This document shows positions 44,281 to 54,362 of a stretch of 64,000 nucleotides of DNA, in pieces. Made by a program: the position numbers and the translations under genes. The notes beneath the pieces are model-generated. The model was not told where the DNA came from. It saw only the letters and a list, made by a program, of their open reading frames with translations, and did no database searches. Origin of the DNA: Blastocladiella emersonii ATCC 22665 (lineage: Eukaryota; Blastocladiomycota; Blastocladiomycetes; Blastocladiales; Blastocladiaceae); NCBI GenBank assembly GCA_025594325.1, contig JANHCV010000009.1:620001-684000 (forward strand), read 5' to 3'. Numbering within the stretch: the stretch's first letter is position 1; each line of letters starts with the position of its first letter.

Positions 44281-44621
44281 GGTTTCTTTACGTAGTTGGT
44301 GAGGGAGAGGGGAGAGTGCATGCGGCGGCTTGCGAGGGCGAGGGACGAGCTGGGAGTCACGCAAACCGGCCGCCGCTCCTGAGACGCGTCTCGGGCGTGC
44401 GTGCGGCGCCGCCGCCAGGTGTGAGTCGACGTTCGCGCTTCGAGCGAGAAAGGCAAGTGCAGCGAACGAAGGGGAAGGCCAGTTTACATTTCTCAACCAA
44501 CAGGGGGGACAGCTCATGTACAACAACGACAACTCAGTTCAAGCGCACGAACGGCCAATGCCGTCTACCCGAGCTGGATCGTCGAGCGGCCGCCGGGCGA
44601 GCGCCTACACGCGGGAGAAGG
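44281..44621. other. intergenic
   Basis: Promoter of the family X polymerase gene and terminator side of the upstream minus-strand gene; nothing else recognised. Confidence 0.5.
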
Positions 44622-46680
44622 TCAGTCTGTTGCGTCCACACCACCACTCTCCGCAACCGAAACGTACTTGCTCGACCCCGCGGGCCGGCGGTCCGTCTGC
44701 GTGGGCGTGACGGCGACCCACTTGGGCACGGGCGGGGGCATGCCGACGTTCCCGCCGTCGTCGCCGAACGTGAAGGCCGAGTTGGTCACCTTGTGCTCGG
44801 CGTACCCGCGGCGCGTTGGCGACACGGGGGCGGGCGGGTCGGCGTCGAAGACGGACGACTTCATGTGGTGCTTCTGCGGCGACGCCGGGCGCGCCGCCGG
44901 CTCGTTGTTGGACCCGAACGCGATCTGCGACACCATGTGGTTGCGGCGAACCGCGCGCTGCGGCGACTGGTCGTTGACCGACTCGTCGCTGCCGCCGCCG
45001 AAGACGGTGCTCTTGAGGTCCGGCTTGGGCTTGGCGGGCGACACGGGCGCGGGCTTGTCGAGCGTCGTGTCCATGTCGGAGCGCGGCGGCCGCTTCGGGC
45101 TTGACGCGCGCCGCTCCTGGTCGGCGGCCTCGAGCGAGTCGGTCGACTTGAGCGCCGGGTTCGCCTTCTTGCCGTGGCCCGGCATCCAGTCGGCCTCGGC
45201 CTCGGGCGCCCCGATCGTCGTGCGCAGCTCCGGGTTCGGCCGCAGGGACTTTTTCGGCTCGGGCGCGTGGATCGTGTCGGCGAGGTGCCGCGGCACGGGT
45301 TTCGGCGCGGGACCCATGTCCTCGTTCCCGTCGCGGTACTTGCCGACCGTCGGCGCCTCGCCCGCGCCGTTCACGGGCGGCGTGTACGCGCCGCCGTGGA
45401 AGTGCGACCGCAGGTGCGGCGGGACTTCCTTGCTCGGCGACCCCGCGCGACCGCGCTCGCTCGTCGGCGTCGCGGTCCCCGAGCTCGCGCTGTCGCCGAG
45501 CCGCACCGTCGTCTCGAGGTGCGTGGGCAGCGCGCCGCCGCCACCGCGCGACACCGCGTACTCGGCGTCGTCGGCCTCGTCGCCGAAGATGACGTTGCCG
45601 CCGTGGTGCTGCGGGTCGTGGACGCGCGGGATCGGCGCGTCGCCCGTGAGCGGGTCGTACACGGACCGGTTGGCCGAGCTGGCGCCCGTGAACCGGGTGG
45701 GCGCGGTCGAGTTGCTCGCGGTGGCGGGCGACGGCATGGGCGACGGCGAGCGCGACCGCTGCTGCTGACCGTCGTCCGACGGGAAGATGGAGTTGTGGGT
45801 GGCAAACTTCTTGGGGTTGATGGCCATGCCCGCGAAGGCGTTCTTGGGCAGCTCCACGTCCTCGAAGACGTGCGACTGCTTGTCGGTGCGGGTCGCGTCC
45901 GTCAGGCGCACGGCGGGGCGCACGGGCGACGGCGTCGAGGTGCCCGACAGCAGCGACGACATGACGCTGTCGTCGCTCGCCGTCTTGACCATGGGGCCCT
46001 GGTCCTCGAGCCGCAGCGCAAACTGGTTGAAGGGCACGTCCATCTCGCCCGAAAACAGCTTGGCGTGCGCGGTCCCGACGACCGGCAGGATGTAGTCGTG
46101 GTGGAACCCGTACGTCAGCGGGTTGCCCGCTGGCTGGATCAGGCCGAGCTGCTTGAGCAGGCTGCCCTGGTCCTACGTTTCGCGCGGAAGCGCGGGTTCG
46201 GGTGAGCGATGCGGGCCGAATGCGCGAATGAGCGAAGAACCGTACCCAGTAGATACGCTTACCGAGAATCACGCCCTGCGCCGTGGCCATGGTTGTGACG
46301 GTGGTCATGAGCACCGAGGCCGTCTTGATGAGCCCGCGCGCCGCGAGCTTGACGCCGGGCAGGATCCACTGCAGCTGGTCCTCTTTCCCCTCCTGCAGCG
46401 TGATCTCGACGACCGCCTCCTCGACGACTGACGTCTCGGCGTAGTGCGTCTGCAGCACGCGGCGCACGGCGGCGAGCCCCGAGCTCTCGCTCGGCCACAG
46501 GTACTTGCGGTGGAACTTGCGGTACTCGTCGAGCCCCTGCGCGCCCGCACACGTCGGCAGCAGCAGCGCGCTGAACTGGTCGTCGTACAGGGCCCAGTTC
46601 TGCGCGTCGGCCTTGTGCGCCGCCCACAGCTTCTTGACGGCGGCGAGCCCCGTGCCGTTGCGCGTCGGGGATACGGCCAT
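44622..46680 (-). CDS. unknown protein with repeated S-x-F motifs
   Basis: I do not recognise this family. ATG at 46678-46680; a single intron (about 46177-46248, GTACGG...TAG) joins GKRIYW to DQGSLLKQLGL. The N-terminal 190 residues look folded and helical: 'GLAAVKKLWAAHKADAQNWA', LYDDQFSALLLP, then a hydrophobic segment 'LIKTASVLMTTVTTMATAQG' that could be amphipathic or membrane-associated, then 'NPLTYGFHHDYILPVVGTAH'. The remaining 470 residues are Pro/Ser/Asp-rich and disordered, with recurring short motifs: KKFATHNSIF, LKSTVFGGG, MVSQIAFGS, MKSSVFDAD and VTNSAFTFG. Each is S/T-x-(V/I/A)-F after a basic residue, so they look like a repeated docking site. The style resembles disordered microtubule- or cilium-associated proteins, but that is a guess. 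Confidence 0.7.
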
Positions 46681-47340
46681 GGCGGTGGTGGTGGAAGTTG
46701 GTGGAGGTTTACTCGGTGGTGCAGGTGATCTGGAGGAGCGCGAGTACGCCGTGCTTCATGATCTTCGTGTGAGCGGGATCCGCCGTCGCGTCTCGCACTC
46801 GCGACCGAGGAGACAGGGACGGCGCCGGTGCGAGACGGAGACACGGCGGCCAGCCCGACGCGTGCCTCGCGCAGCGAAAACCCGGTCATGTGACGTGAGC
46901 GACGCGTCCGTGAAACGCGTTTTGCGCGCGCGGCGAGTGACTCGGCAGTTTTCCCGGCAGCCGGCTCGAGTGCGCAGGCCGATCTGCGGCGCCGCACTGA
47001 TGAGGGAACCGCGGGCCACCTGGCCGCAGAGATGAGCGTCGCGGCCGAAAAGGGCAGGCGCGGTGGCGCGCCGCGGTCTCAGGTCCATCTGCTCCGCTCG
47101 CTGACGTGGCTGGCACCGGGCGGACAGTCAGGCCGGGTGTGTGTGCGTCAATGGCTCGCTCGGCCGGTGCTGCCCTGCCCGCTCGCCCGCCCTGCCCTCG
47201 CACCGCCGCCGCGGCCACCGACCCACGAGCATAAGACCGACGGCCGCCCTCGCCCTTCTCCCCTCTTGCTCGCCGTGAATCCTCACGCATCCACCCCCAC
47301 CCTACCCCCCGAAACCACCACACACGCACACATCACCACC
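46681..47340. other. divergent promoter region
   Basis: 660 bp between the orphan gene (-) and the HAM1-type gene (+). No protein-like frame. A C-rich pyrimidine tract precedes the HAM1 ATG, with CACCATG at the start. Confidence 0.5.
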
Positions 47341-49460
47341 ATGTCGTCGACCAAGAAGCCCGAGACGGCCGAGACCAACATCACGATCCGCACCGAGGCC
47401 GAGGCGGTGACGGGCACGCCGCCCGCACCGGGCACGTCGCTGTCCACGGCCGAGGGCGTGACGCCGTCGGCGGCGTCCATGTCGGCCATGGCGCCCACCG
47501 TCGAGTCGTGGGCCCGCGACACGGTCGGCCAGGCGCTGGCGTCGGCGGACCTGCCGTCGACTGAGACGCGTACGTTTTCTCCTCATCGACGCTGCCGCTC
47601 GCGCGGCCTCCCGCTCGTGCACGCGCACCACCGCCGCCTGTGATCCCATCTCTGATCACCCTCCCCCCTTTCGCGCGCGTCCGTAGTCACGTCGGCGCTG
47701 TCGGCGGCGCGCACGTCCGAGGCGCTCGAGCAGGTCAAGTCGGTGCCGCTGTCGGAGACGGGCCAGAAGATCGTGGCGCACACGGAGCAGCTGCTGGCGT
47801 CGGCCGAGACGCTGCTCGAGCAGAAGAACGCGCACGACGAGGTGCAGGAGATGCTGCGCCACGGCGCGCTCGCCGCGCAGCGCGTCCGCGGTACGCTTCA
47901 CCCTCGCCCTCGCGTCGAGTCGCGGACCGCGATCACTCACACGCGCGCTCCCCCTGAACAGACGCGAGCAACATCTCCAAGGACATTGCCGAGACGTTCG
48001 GCGAGGAGGGCGAGAAGGTGACGTCGACGACGCAGGACGTGATGCGCCGCATGTTCGACGTGACGCGCCTGCTCGTGTCGACGGCCGAGTACCGCGGCCT
48101 GCTGCAGGAGGTGGCGTCGCTCGCCGCCGACTGGATCCAGAACATCGGGCTCGCGCAGGTGCACGCGGTCGCGGGCGCCGAGGACATGGCCGAGCAGGAG
48201 ACGGACGAGGCGGCGCAGGCGCGCCACAAGCTGGCCGACTCGATGGCGCACCTGTCGCAGTCGTTCCAGGGGATCGTGGCCAAGCTGCAGGCGAATGCAG
48301 ACCTGCGCGCGGGCGTGTCGGACCTGGTGTCGCTGTTCGCATCGCTGCGCGACCGCGCGCTCGGCCTGGTGCGCGAGCAGGCGGCCGAGACGGTCGAGGA
48401 CGCGGAGATCCGCGCGCACGCGCAAGTGGCGGCCGACAAGGCGCAGCAGCTGATCGAGAACTTTGGCGGCAGCCTCGAGCCCGTGCAGCGCGCGCTCGAC
48501 ACGCTCAACTCCGCGCTGGCGGCCAAGAAGCCCGAGGTGGACGCGCTCGTGGCCCGCGTGCAGCAGCTCGTGGCGAGCCCGACGGACCAGGAGCTGGCGC
48601 GCGGCGTGTACGGCGACGCGCTCGGCATGGTGCAGGGCGACCGCGAGGTGCGCGGCGCGCTGGCGCAGCTCGCGTCGGCCGGCCAGGAGTTCCTCGCGTC
48701 GCTGCGCGACGACCGCGAGGTGCGCGACGTGTCGAGCTCGCTGTCGACGCTCATGCACGACGTGTTCCTGGACGCGCAGGGCAAGCCCGAGCTCAAGGCC
48801 GAGCTGCTCGAGGACGTGCGCCGGCTGCTGCCGCTGGTGGTGCAGAACCTCGCGGTGCTGCCCGTGGCGCGCATCGACGTGTCGACGGATGAGGTGGACG
48901 TGATCCTCGATAACGTGACGCTGGCGGCGACGATCCTGCCCAAGGACGTGGCGATCAAGACGGAGACGCACCTGGCCATGGACGTGGCCGCGGCGGGGTC
49001 GGGTACGGCGGCGTCGAGCACGGTGCAGGTCGAGCTGCGCAACGTGCAGCTGCACGCGCCCAACCTCGTCTTCTACTACTACAAGAAGACGTTCCCGTCG
49101 TTTGCCGACGTCGGGATCGCGGACGTGTCGATTGCGCGGCGCGGGCTCGACGTGGACCTGGTGGTGCGGCCGTCGGCGGACGCGGCGCGGCTGCTCGACG
49201 TGGTGCGCACCGAGGCGCGCGTGAACGACCTCGACCTGGACGTGAAGAAGGCGCGCCATAATTGGCTGTATGCTGTGCTGTCGCCCGTGGTGCGCCGCAT
49301 CGTGGCGGCGCGCATCGAGGCGGCGATTGCCGAGTCGCTGGGCGCGGCCGTCGAGCGCCTCGACAAGGCGGTCGAGTCGGCCGTGGCGGCCTCGGGCAAG
49401 GCGGCCTCGGCGCTGTCGGCGTCGGCCGTGGCGCAGTCGCTGCTCAAGTCCGAGGAATAG
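47341..49460 (+). CDS. HAM1-type (DUF5923/HAM1_C) TULIP-like protein
   Basis: Fungal protein family with an N-terminal helical region and a C-terminal lipid-binding-like (TULIP-type) domain; the biochemical role is unsettled. Three exons: 47341-47569, 47687-47890 and 47962-49460, introns GTACGT...TAG and GTACGC...CAG, all in frame. About 643 residues. Residues 80-440 are long Ala/Glu/Gln-rich helices, e.g. 'LASLRDRALGLVREQAAETV'. The C-terminal domain begins 'RRLLPLVVQNLAVLPVARID', then VSTDEVDVILDNVTLAATIL, 'LRNVQLHAPNLVFYYYKKTF', SFADVGIADVSIARRGLDV and DLDVKKARHNWLYAVLSPVV. This matches the HAM1_C pattern (PRIE-ysdekvDlvlENltL; F-f-kKt; sDsGlaDv; i-skH--LY). The 3' 604 bp are duplicated inverted at 56603-57206. 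Confidence 0.85.
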
Positions 49461-49829
49461 GGGCGCGGCTTTCTTTTGTAAGGTGAGCCCGCTGCGTGTT
49501 CGTTCGTTTGTGCGCGCAAAGAGTTTGTTGTCTTCATCATCATTGGCCCGATGAGGCCCGATCCCACGCCCAGTTTCTGTATCTCATACACACGTCACAT
49601 TTTCCTCCAATCAATGCTCTAGCTCTCGTGGTCCGTGAGCTCGACGATCGCTTCCACTCGCGAGGGCTTGGGAGGAGTGTGGCGCGTCGCGGTCACCTGC
49701 TGGATCAGCTGATGCGTTGCGATGACCGGCGCGAAGGCGAGCCCACCGCCCTTCGCACGCTCGTTCGGTCAGCCCGTCCTCTTACTCTCGCAACATTGAA
49801 CCGCATCACGCACCCACGCAGCACACGAA
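49461..49829. other. intergenic inside left inverted-repeat arm
   Basis: 369 bp between the HAM1-type stop and the E1 start, duplicated in the right arm (56234-56602). It presumably holds the HAM1 terminator and the E1 promoter. Confidence 0.5.
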
Positions 49830-51008
49830 ATGTTGAACGCATGCATCCCGCCGCACCACCACCGCGCCGAGCCCAAGGCCCAGGTCGCGCTCCCGTCGGA
49901 CCTCCTCGCGCTTCCGTCGGACCTGCTCGCCGACGTGGTCATCCTCGCGACGCCGCGCGTGTGCGTCCTCACGGCGTGCCGCGACCTGTCCGCGCCGCTC
50001 TCCGCTAAACGCGCCAAGCTCGCCTGGACCAACGCGCAGTGTGCCATCCACACGCCGCCCGAGTCGGTCCGCCTCTACCAGCACGCGTGCACGCTGAGCG
50101 TGCGCACCAACCTCGTCGCGCACCTCGAGCAGTGCTGCATCAGCCGCCACGCGCCCACCGCCGACGTCCGCGACCAGCTCGCGTCGACGTGGCAGCAGTG
50201 GCGGGCCGCCGCCAACTCGGACTACATTCCGGTTCTCGCCATGACGGCGCTGTTTGCCCTGCTCGACTCGGTCCCCGCCGCGTTCCTGACGCCCACGCGT
50301 CGCAACGTCACCGGCACGCTCAAGTACCGGCAGCAGATTCACGCCGCCATGGACCGCGAGGTCCGCATCGCTTCTGCCTCGGCCACCGCCCCGAAAGATT
50401 CCACCAAAACGAACGTGCCGCCGCTCTTCACGTCGGTCCCGCTCGTCGCCATCGTCCAGTTCCTCGTCTACGTCACCTTCCACTGCGACGCCTACGTGCT
50501 CCAGATCGTGGTCGCCCAGGCCGCCAGCCGCGCGTCCGCCTTCCTCTGCGTCGCCCTCTCGGTCTCGACGTGGTCTCGGTCGACCGTCAAGTCCATTGAC
50601 CAGCAGTGGGAGCGCGAGATGCAGCGCTGCCCGCACTTTGACCGCCCCGTCCGCTTCACAGCGTACCTCGGCCTCGCCGCGCTGAGCCGGTGGGACGCGG
50701 ACAAGTTTGCGCTCGTCACCGAGGGCGAGCTGTCCGTGGACAAGGGCGAGCTCGTCGACCTGCTGCGCCAGGACACGTTCATCACGCTCGCGCTCGCCGA
50801 CCTCGCGCACCTCGACCACGTCCCCGTCGGCAACGTGATCCGCATTCTCGACTGGCTCATCGTGCACACTGCCAGCGAGGCCGGCGGCGGTCCGCGTCGC
50901 GCCATCGGCGGCATCCCGATCCACGTCTTCTTCATCGCTCCGCGCCTGCGTCCCGTCTTTGACCACGTCCAGCGCCATCCCCTCCTGCTTCGTCCCGCCG
51001 AGCAGTAG
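49830..51008 (+). CDS. family copy E1, shortened by TAG
   Basis: From the ATG at 49830 the frame gives 392 residues and stops at TAG 51006-51008. In the right-arm twin the same codon is AAG and the frame continues 92 more residues, to the position corresponding to 51284. The N-terminus 'LPSDLLADVVILATPRVCVL' then TACRDLSAPL parallels the head of tandem copies A-D. Further matches in order: 'VPLVAIVQFLVYVTFHCDAY' (HPLASLVQLL in C), 'FTAYLGLAALSRWDADKFAL' (VDFLGYYAAHLWAPQLMDVL) and GNVIRILDWLIV (DDIIRMHRLIF). It therefore looks like a divergent paralogue of the first half of that family. It lacks the CxxC/CHGxC second half; the downstream sequence instead encodes a Lys/Gln/Pro/Ala-rich tail. 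All conserved helices precede the stop, so the short form may still work. Confidence 0.65.
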   Translation: MLNACIPPHHHRAEPKAQVALPSDLLALPSDLLADVVILATPRVCVLTACRDLSAPLSAKRAKLAWTNAQCAIHTPPESVRLYQHACTLSVRTNLVAHLEQCCISRHAPTADVRDQLASTWQQWRAAANSDYIPVLAMTALFALLDSVPAAFLTPTRRNVTGTLKYRQQIHAAMDREVRIASASATAPKDSTKTNVPPLFTSVPLVAIVQFLVYVTFHCDAYVLQIVVAQAASRASAFLCVALSVSTWSRSTVKSIDQQWEREMQRCPHFDRPVRFTAYLGLAALSRWDADKFALVTEGELSVDKGELVDLLRQDTFITLALADLAHLDHVPVGNVIRILDWLIVHTASEAGGGPRRAIGGIPIHVFFIAPRLRPVFDHVQRHPLLLRPAEQ

Positions 51009-51284
51009 CAGTCGCAGCCGCAGAAGAAGAAACCCGCCGCCGCCGCCGCCGCGAGTCGCCCTGCCGGTCGTCGTCCCCTGCCTCGTCGCGCGACAGCCGC
51101 GGCCCGCGCTGCCTCATCGACGACGGTGACTCCGGCTCCCGCAACTACTACCGCTGGTGCGCCAGGTCCACCTGCTCGCGCATCGACATCCACGACGGCT
51201 TCGACCACCAGTCGCCCGACCTCGGGCATCGACGTGGCCTCGCTCAAGGCCGCGCTGCCCGGACTCCGCGACATGTTCGAGTAA
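51009..51284 (+). pseudogene. former C-terminal tail of E1
   Basis: Continues in frame after the TAG with the same Lys/Gln/Pro/Ala/Thr-rich coding as E2 (KKKPAAAAAASRPAGRR... to ALPGLRDMFE) and the same TAA. Nothing else in it is broken, so the stop is recent. Confidence 0.7.
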
Positions 51285-51672
51285 GGCGGACAGCGCGATG
51301 TGGTGTGGGGCTCGATTCTTGCACAACTCATTGATGTCTTCCATCTGTTCATTCTCCCTTTCAAACATTCGTTGGTGAGGGCTGTTTGACCCTTGCATTG
51401 CGATTCCTTTCGTATTCCAACTCCGTTTGCGCTCGACGCGCCGCTTGGAAGTGCCGGCAGCTGTGGCGCAGCGCGCCGCGTTTCACTTCAAAAGGCTTGG
51501 CAGGTGCCGTCTGGCTCGTGGTGAAGTGCTGCGCCACCACGGAGCTGCGCCACCCGCTGGACAAGTCACGAATTGTAATCTAGGGGGCATGTCCAATCCA
51601 CGTTTTTGACCTTTCATGCTTGCTTTAAATGGCAACAGCTGCAATATATTTTCGTCCTTAAGTCTCGTTCAG
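51285..51672. other. inner junction of left arm, no gene
   Basis: The inverted-repeat homology ends at 51327. The rest, up to the first small spacer gene, shows no frame of interest. Base composition becomes more AT-rich from here. Confidence 0.5.
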
Positions 51673-52347
51673 TCACGTCTGCCCGGTTTCCGCAAAACTT
51701 TGACCCAGCGACAGCTCTTGTATCATTCGTTTGTCCGCCTCGATGTTTTGGTTCAGGCGGTTGATCCAGTACTCCATGTTGGCTTCCGGGTCGCGTCTCC
51801 GCTTCCGCTCTGCCAGCTCTGCCGCCGAAACCAAATTGCGCGACCGCGACGAACGAGCCAGCGCAGGATTCCTGCGGGCCGCATGTGCTCCACGAGAAAC
51901 GGGAACCGGTCGGACCGAGGACGAATTCCCGCCAGCCTGCGCACTGAGTGCGGTCATCAGCGCTGACTTGAGCACCTCGACAACTTGCGCTAAGCTTACG
52001 GTGGAACGGCGGCTTGGATCACTGCACGCATCAGGCGGAGGGTTGCAGCCGAGGTAACTTGCCGCCAGCTTGGCAAGCTTGTTGAGCTCAAGGATATCGT
52101 TCGTCGTGACGGTTTCGAGGTGTTTTGGTTGAAGCGATACTCGCGCAGTGCTAGAGGTCGAGCGCACCGGGCGAACCGGGACGCACTCGGTACGAATACG
52201 CTGATGCGGCTGGGCCTGGTTCACGCGAGACGTGGGGGCGGCACTCGACGATGGTGACCATGGGCACACTTGCTGCACTTGATGTTGCGGCTGCTCTGCT
52301 TGCTGATGGGGGATATGATGGTCAAGAACGCTGGTCTTGCACGACAT
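51673..52347 (-). CDS. small spacer family, member 1, unknown
   Basis: 224 residues from the ATG at 52345-52347, no intron. Not recognised. It shares with member 2 the start (VLDHHIPHQQAEQPQHQVQQ versus VTETPVPHQQAEQLPGYEQQ), the block VPVRPVRSTSSTARVSLQP, then 'LAKLAASYLGCNPPPDAC' and VSLAQVVEVLKSAL. The tail is basic and predicted helical: 'SAAELAERKRRRDPEANMEY'. The Gln/Ser/Pro-rich N-terminus looks disordered, and the centre would form two or three helices. It is divergently transcribed from member 2 across a 283-bp shared promoter, inside the spacer of the inverted duplication. Function unknown. Confidence 0.72.
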   Translation of the reverse strand: MSCKTSVLDHHIPHQQAEQPQHQVQQVCPWSPSSSAAPTSRVNQAQPHQRIRTECVPVRPVRSTSSTARVSLQPKHLETVTTNDILELNKLAKLAASYLGCNPPPDACSDPSRRSTVSLAQVVEVLKSALMTALSAQAGGNSSSVRPVPVSRGAHAARRNPALARSSRSRNLVSAAELAERKRRRDPEANMEYWINRLNQNIEADKRMIQELSLGQSFAETGQT

Positions 52348-52630
52348 GACGAAGGGGAAAGTGACTGTGGCACGATGTGGCGAGGGAGGAGATGCGACGA
52401 GGACTTGAATTCGCTGGTTGGTGTGCGAGGATTGCTGGCAAACCGATCACACCGAGGTCATCTGGCTCGAATGAATGCTGTCATTTACTGACGGTTCCAA
52501 AACGTTGCGTTTCCGGTAGCCTGCCAGCAACTTTGGCTTGCCAACCAACGCATTCAAGTGCTGGCCCAGCCTTCCCCTCGCCTTCTCCTCCCCTGGCTTA
52601 AAACCCATATTTTTTTCTTCGCACTGCATC
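52348..52630. promoter_or_regulatory. shared divergent promoter of spacer genes 1 and 2
   Basis: 283 bp between the two start codons. Near gene 2 an AT-rich stretch (about 52600-52620, with TTAAAACCC and a T run) could serve as a TATA-like or initiator region. No other site recognised. Confidence 0.35.
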
Positions 52631-53317
52631 ATGTCAAGTCAATCGATTGTTACCGAAACTCCAGTGCCGCATCAACAAGCGGAGCAACTACCGGGTTACG
52701 AGCAGCAACCGTGTTGGCAGTCCTCCGCAACAGATGATGTCGCCAGCACGCCGCGTATGAATCAAACGCAACGCAAAACGGTTCATGCGGAGAACGTCCC
52801 CCTCCGCCCCGTACGCTCAACCTCCTCCTACACTCCGCGAGTTATGTTGCAGCATGAATACCTTGCAACTGTCAAGGTAGCCGATGTCCGCAAGCTCAAG
52901 AGCCTCGCCAACTCGGCAGCCAAGTATCTTGGCCGCAACCCCCTACCAGACGCGTACGGAGGCTCGAGCGACACCTTCGCTGTGACCCTGACGCAGATTG
53001 TCGAAGTGCTCGAGGCCGCACTCAAGCCGGTCATCGAGTCGCATCTTGTCGCATCTCGGCCAGTTACACGACTACATTCATCGAGTCGCTTGACCCGCGC
53101 AGCGCCTCATTCGCTGCGGGCTCAACAACCAATCATGCTATCAGCGTTGGCCCAGCAAGCAGCCGACCGCGAGCTCATGGCCAGGCTATATCGGTTGCTT
53201 GAAGCCGAGAAGCGCGCTGCCGAAGAGCAGGAACGTAGGAAGCAGCAGCAGGTGTCAACGTCTGGTCGAGACCCTGAAGAAAGTATGCATGATCAAGCGC
53301 AGGTTTCCCGTGGCTGA
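52631..53317 (+). CDS. small spacer family, member 2, unknown
   Basis: 228 residues from ATG 52631; the frame is open further upstream (52538) but similarity to member 1 begins at this Met. Conserved core: VPLRPVRSTSSYTPRVMLQ, 'EYLATVKVADVRKLKSLANS', AAKYLGRNPLPDAYGG and VTLTQIVEVLEAALKP. The C-terminus is a charged helix, 'ELMARLYRLLEAEKRAAEEQ' followed by ERRKQQQ, likely a coiled coil. No membrane span, signal peptide or known domain seen. Confidence 0.72.
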   Translation: MSSQSIVTETPVPHQQAEQLPGYEQQPCWQSSATDDVASTPRMNQTQRKTVHAENVPLRPVRSTSSYTPRVMLQHEYLATVKVADVRKLKSLANSAAKYLGRNPLPDAYGGSSDTFAVTLTQIVEVLEAALKPVIESHLVASRPVTRLHSSSRLTRAAPHSLRAQQPIMLSALAQQAADRELMARLYRLLEAEKRAAEEQERRKQQQVSTSGRDPEESMHDQAQVSRG

Positions 53318-53822
53318 CGGACGAGTTGAAGTGAAGCTTGAAGTTTGCTAGATAATAGTTAGTTATAACTTATAACTTTTCATTGACCGAAACCTAGAAG
53401 AGTAAGCAATCTAGCGTGAGCGTGTTGACTGCGATACCAGCAAACCGCACTGGTGGCGCTTGGCCAGATTTTTAATTATTTGCACAAGCAAGTAGTAACC
53501 TTTATTGGTCCGAGGGCTCGAGTGGGACTAAGCGTGCGTCCGGTCGGGCAGGACTTGCGTGAACGAGCACCGCTCATTCGGAGTGGCGCAACGCGTAGCT
53601 CAGCCACACACGTGATGTGCAGAAATGCAAGGAAACGACTCGACAGCTCACGATGCCTCCCCTAAATGCGCACTAGCGTCGATATGCAGCTTGTTCGGAC
53701 GCTCAAAAACATGCTTCGAAGTGTAAGCTTGCTCGTTCTCATTTCGGCCCGGGACACGGATACCGCTCCAGATCATTCTCCGAATCACAGCAACTTACCC
53801 CTCACTCCCCACTCCCTAGAAT
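53318..53822. other. AT-richer intergenic region in spacer
   Basis: 505 bp between members 2 and 3; short chance frames only. It includes an AT-rich run (about 53350-53385) likely to be the 3' region of member 2. Confidence 0.5.
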
Positions 53823-54362
53823 ATGTCTTTTCAGCAGCACGCCGATGCCCGCGCTTTCTCTGAGCATCTGGTACAAGTACCATGCTCCGCGCGGGCATCG
53901 CTGCAGCCCGAGTACATTGCCCACGTCGAGGTGAGCGAGGTCCGCCAGCTTGAACGGCTTGCCAAGCTCGCAGCAGACTCCATGAGTCGCGAGTCCCCGC
54001 ACGCCGTGTACTCGGAGGTGAGTGCCAGCGCCTGTGTCAGTCTGGCGCAAGTTATCGCGGTAATTGACGAGGCCTTGAAGGCCAAAAGTAATCCGGCCCC
54101 TGCTCGAGTTCCAACCACTTCAGCTACACGCGGAGTACGTGGTGGCCGCGGGAAGAAGGCGGCGGCCCCACAGCCATCTGAGCGGCTGGCAGCCACTGAG
54201 GCGAGCCGGGCCATGCGGGCAACCACCCGTGAGGTGGTGGCTGGACTAAAGCGCCTCATCGAAGAAAGCAAACGCCGAGCTGCTGAAGCAGAAATGCAGA
54301 AACTCGCGGGCAAGGATCTGACAGGAAACCGGCTCGAACAAGTCCAAGTGCGAGCAAGCTAG
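53823..54362 (+). CDS. small spacer family, member 3, unknown
   Basis: 179 residues from ATG 53823. The shortest and most divergent paralogue: it keeps VQVPCSARASLQPEYIAHV, then 'VEVSEVRQLERLAKLAADSM', SPHAVYSEVS and CVSLAQVIAVIDEALKAK, aligned with members 1 and 2. The RPVRSTSS motif is reduced. The C-terminus is again a basic/acidic helix ('REVVAGLKRLIEESKRRAAE'). The common plan of all three is a disordered N-terminus, a conserved core of about 70 residues and a coiled-coil-like tail. Confidence 0.7.
   Translation: MSFQQHADARAFSEHLVQVPCSARASLQPEYIAHVEVSEVRQLERLAKLAADSMSRESPHAVYSEVSASACVSLAQVIAVIDEALKAKSNPAPARVPTTSATRGVRGGRGKKAAAPQPSERLAATEASRAMRATTREVVAGLKRLIEESKRRAAEAEMQKLAGKDLTGNRLEQVQVRAS

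Larger units (their letters stand above)
48857..51327 (+). repeat. left arm of 2,471-bp inverted duplication
   Basis: Near-identical reverse complement of 54736-57206. The arm starts inside the HAM1-type coding region (GCTGCCCGTGGCG) and ends just past the E1 gene (GATTCTTGCACAAC). The lengths are equal, so no net indel. Differences spotted by eye are few: a G/A near the outer end, and T versus A creating a stop in E1. Confidence 0.92.
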
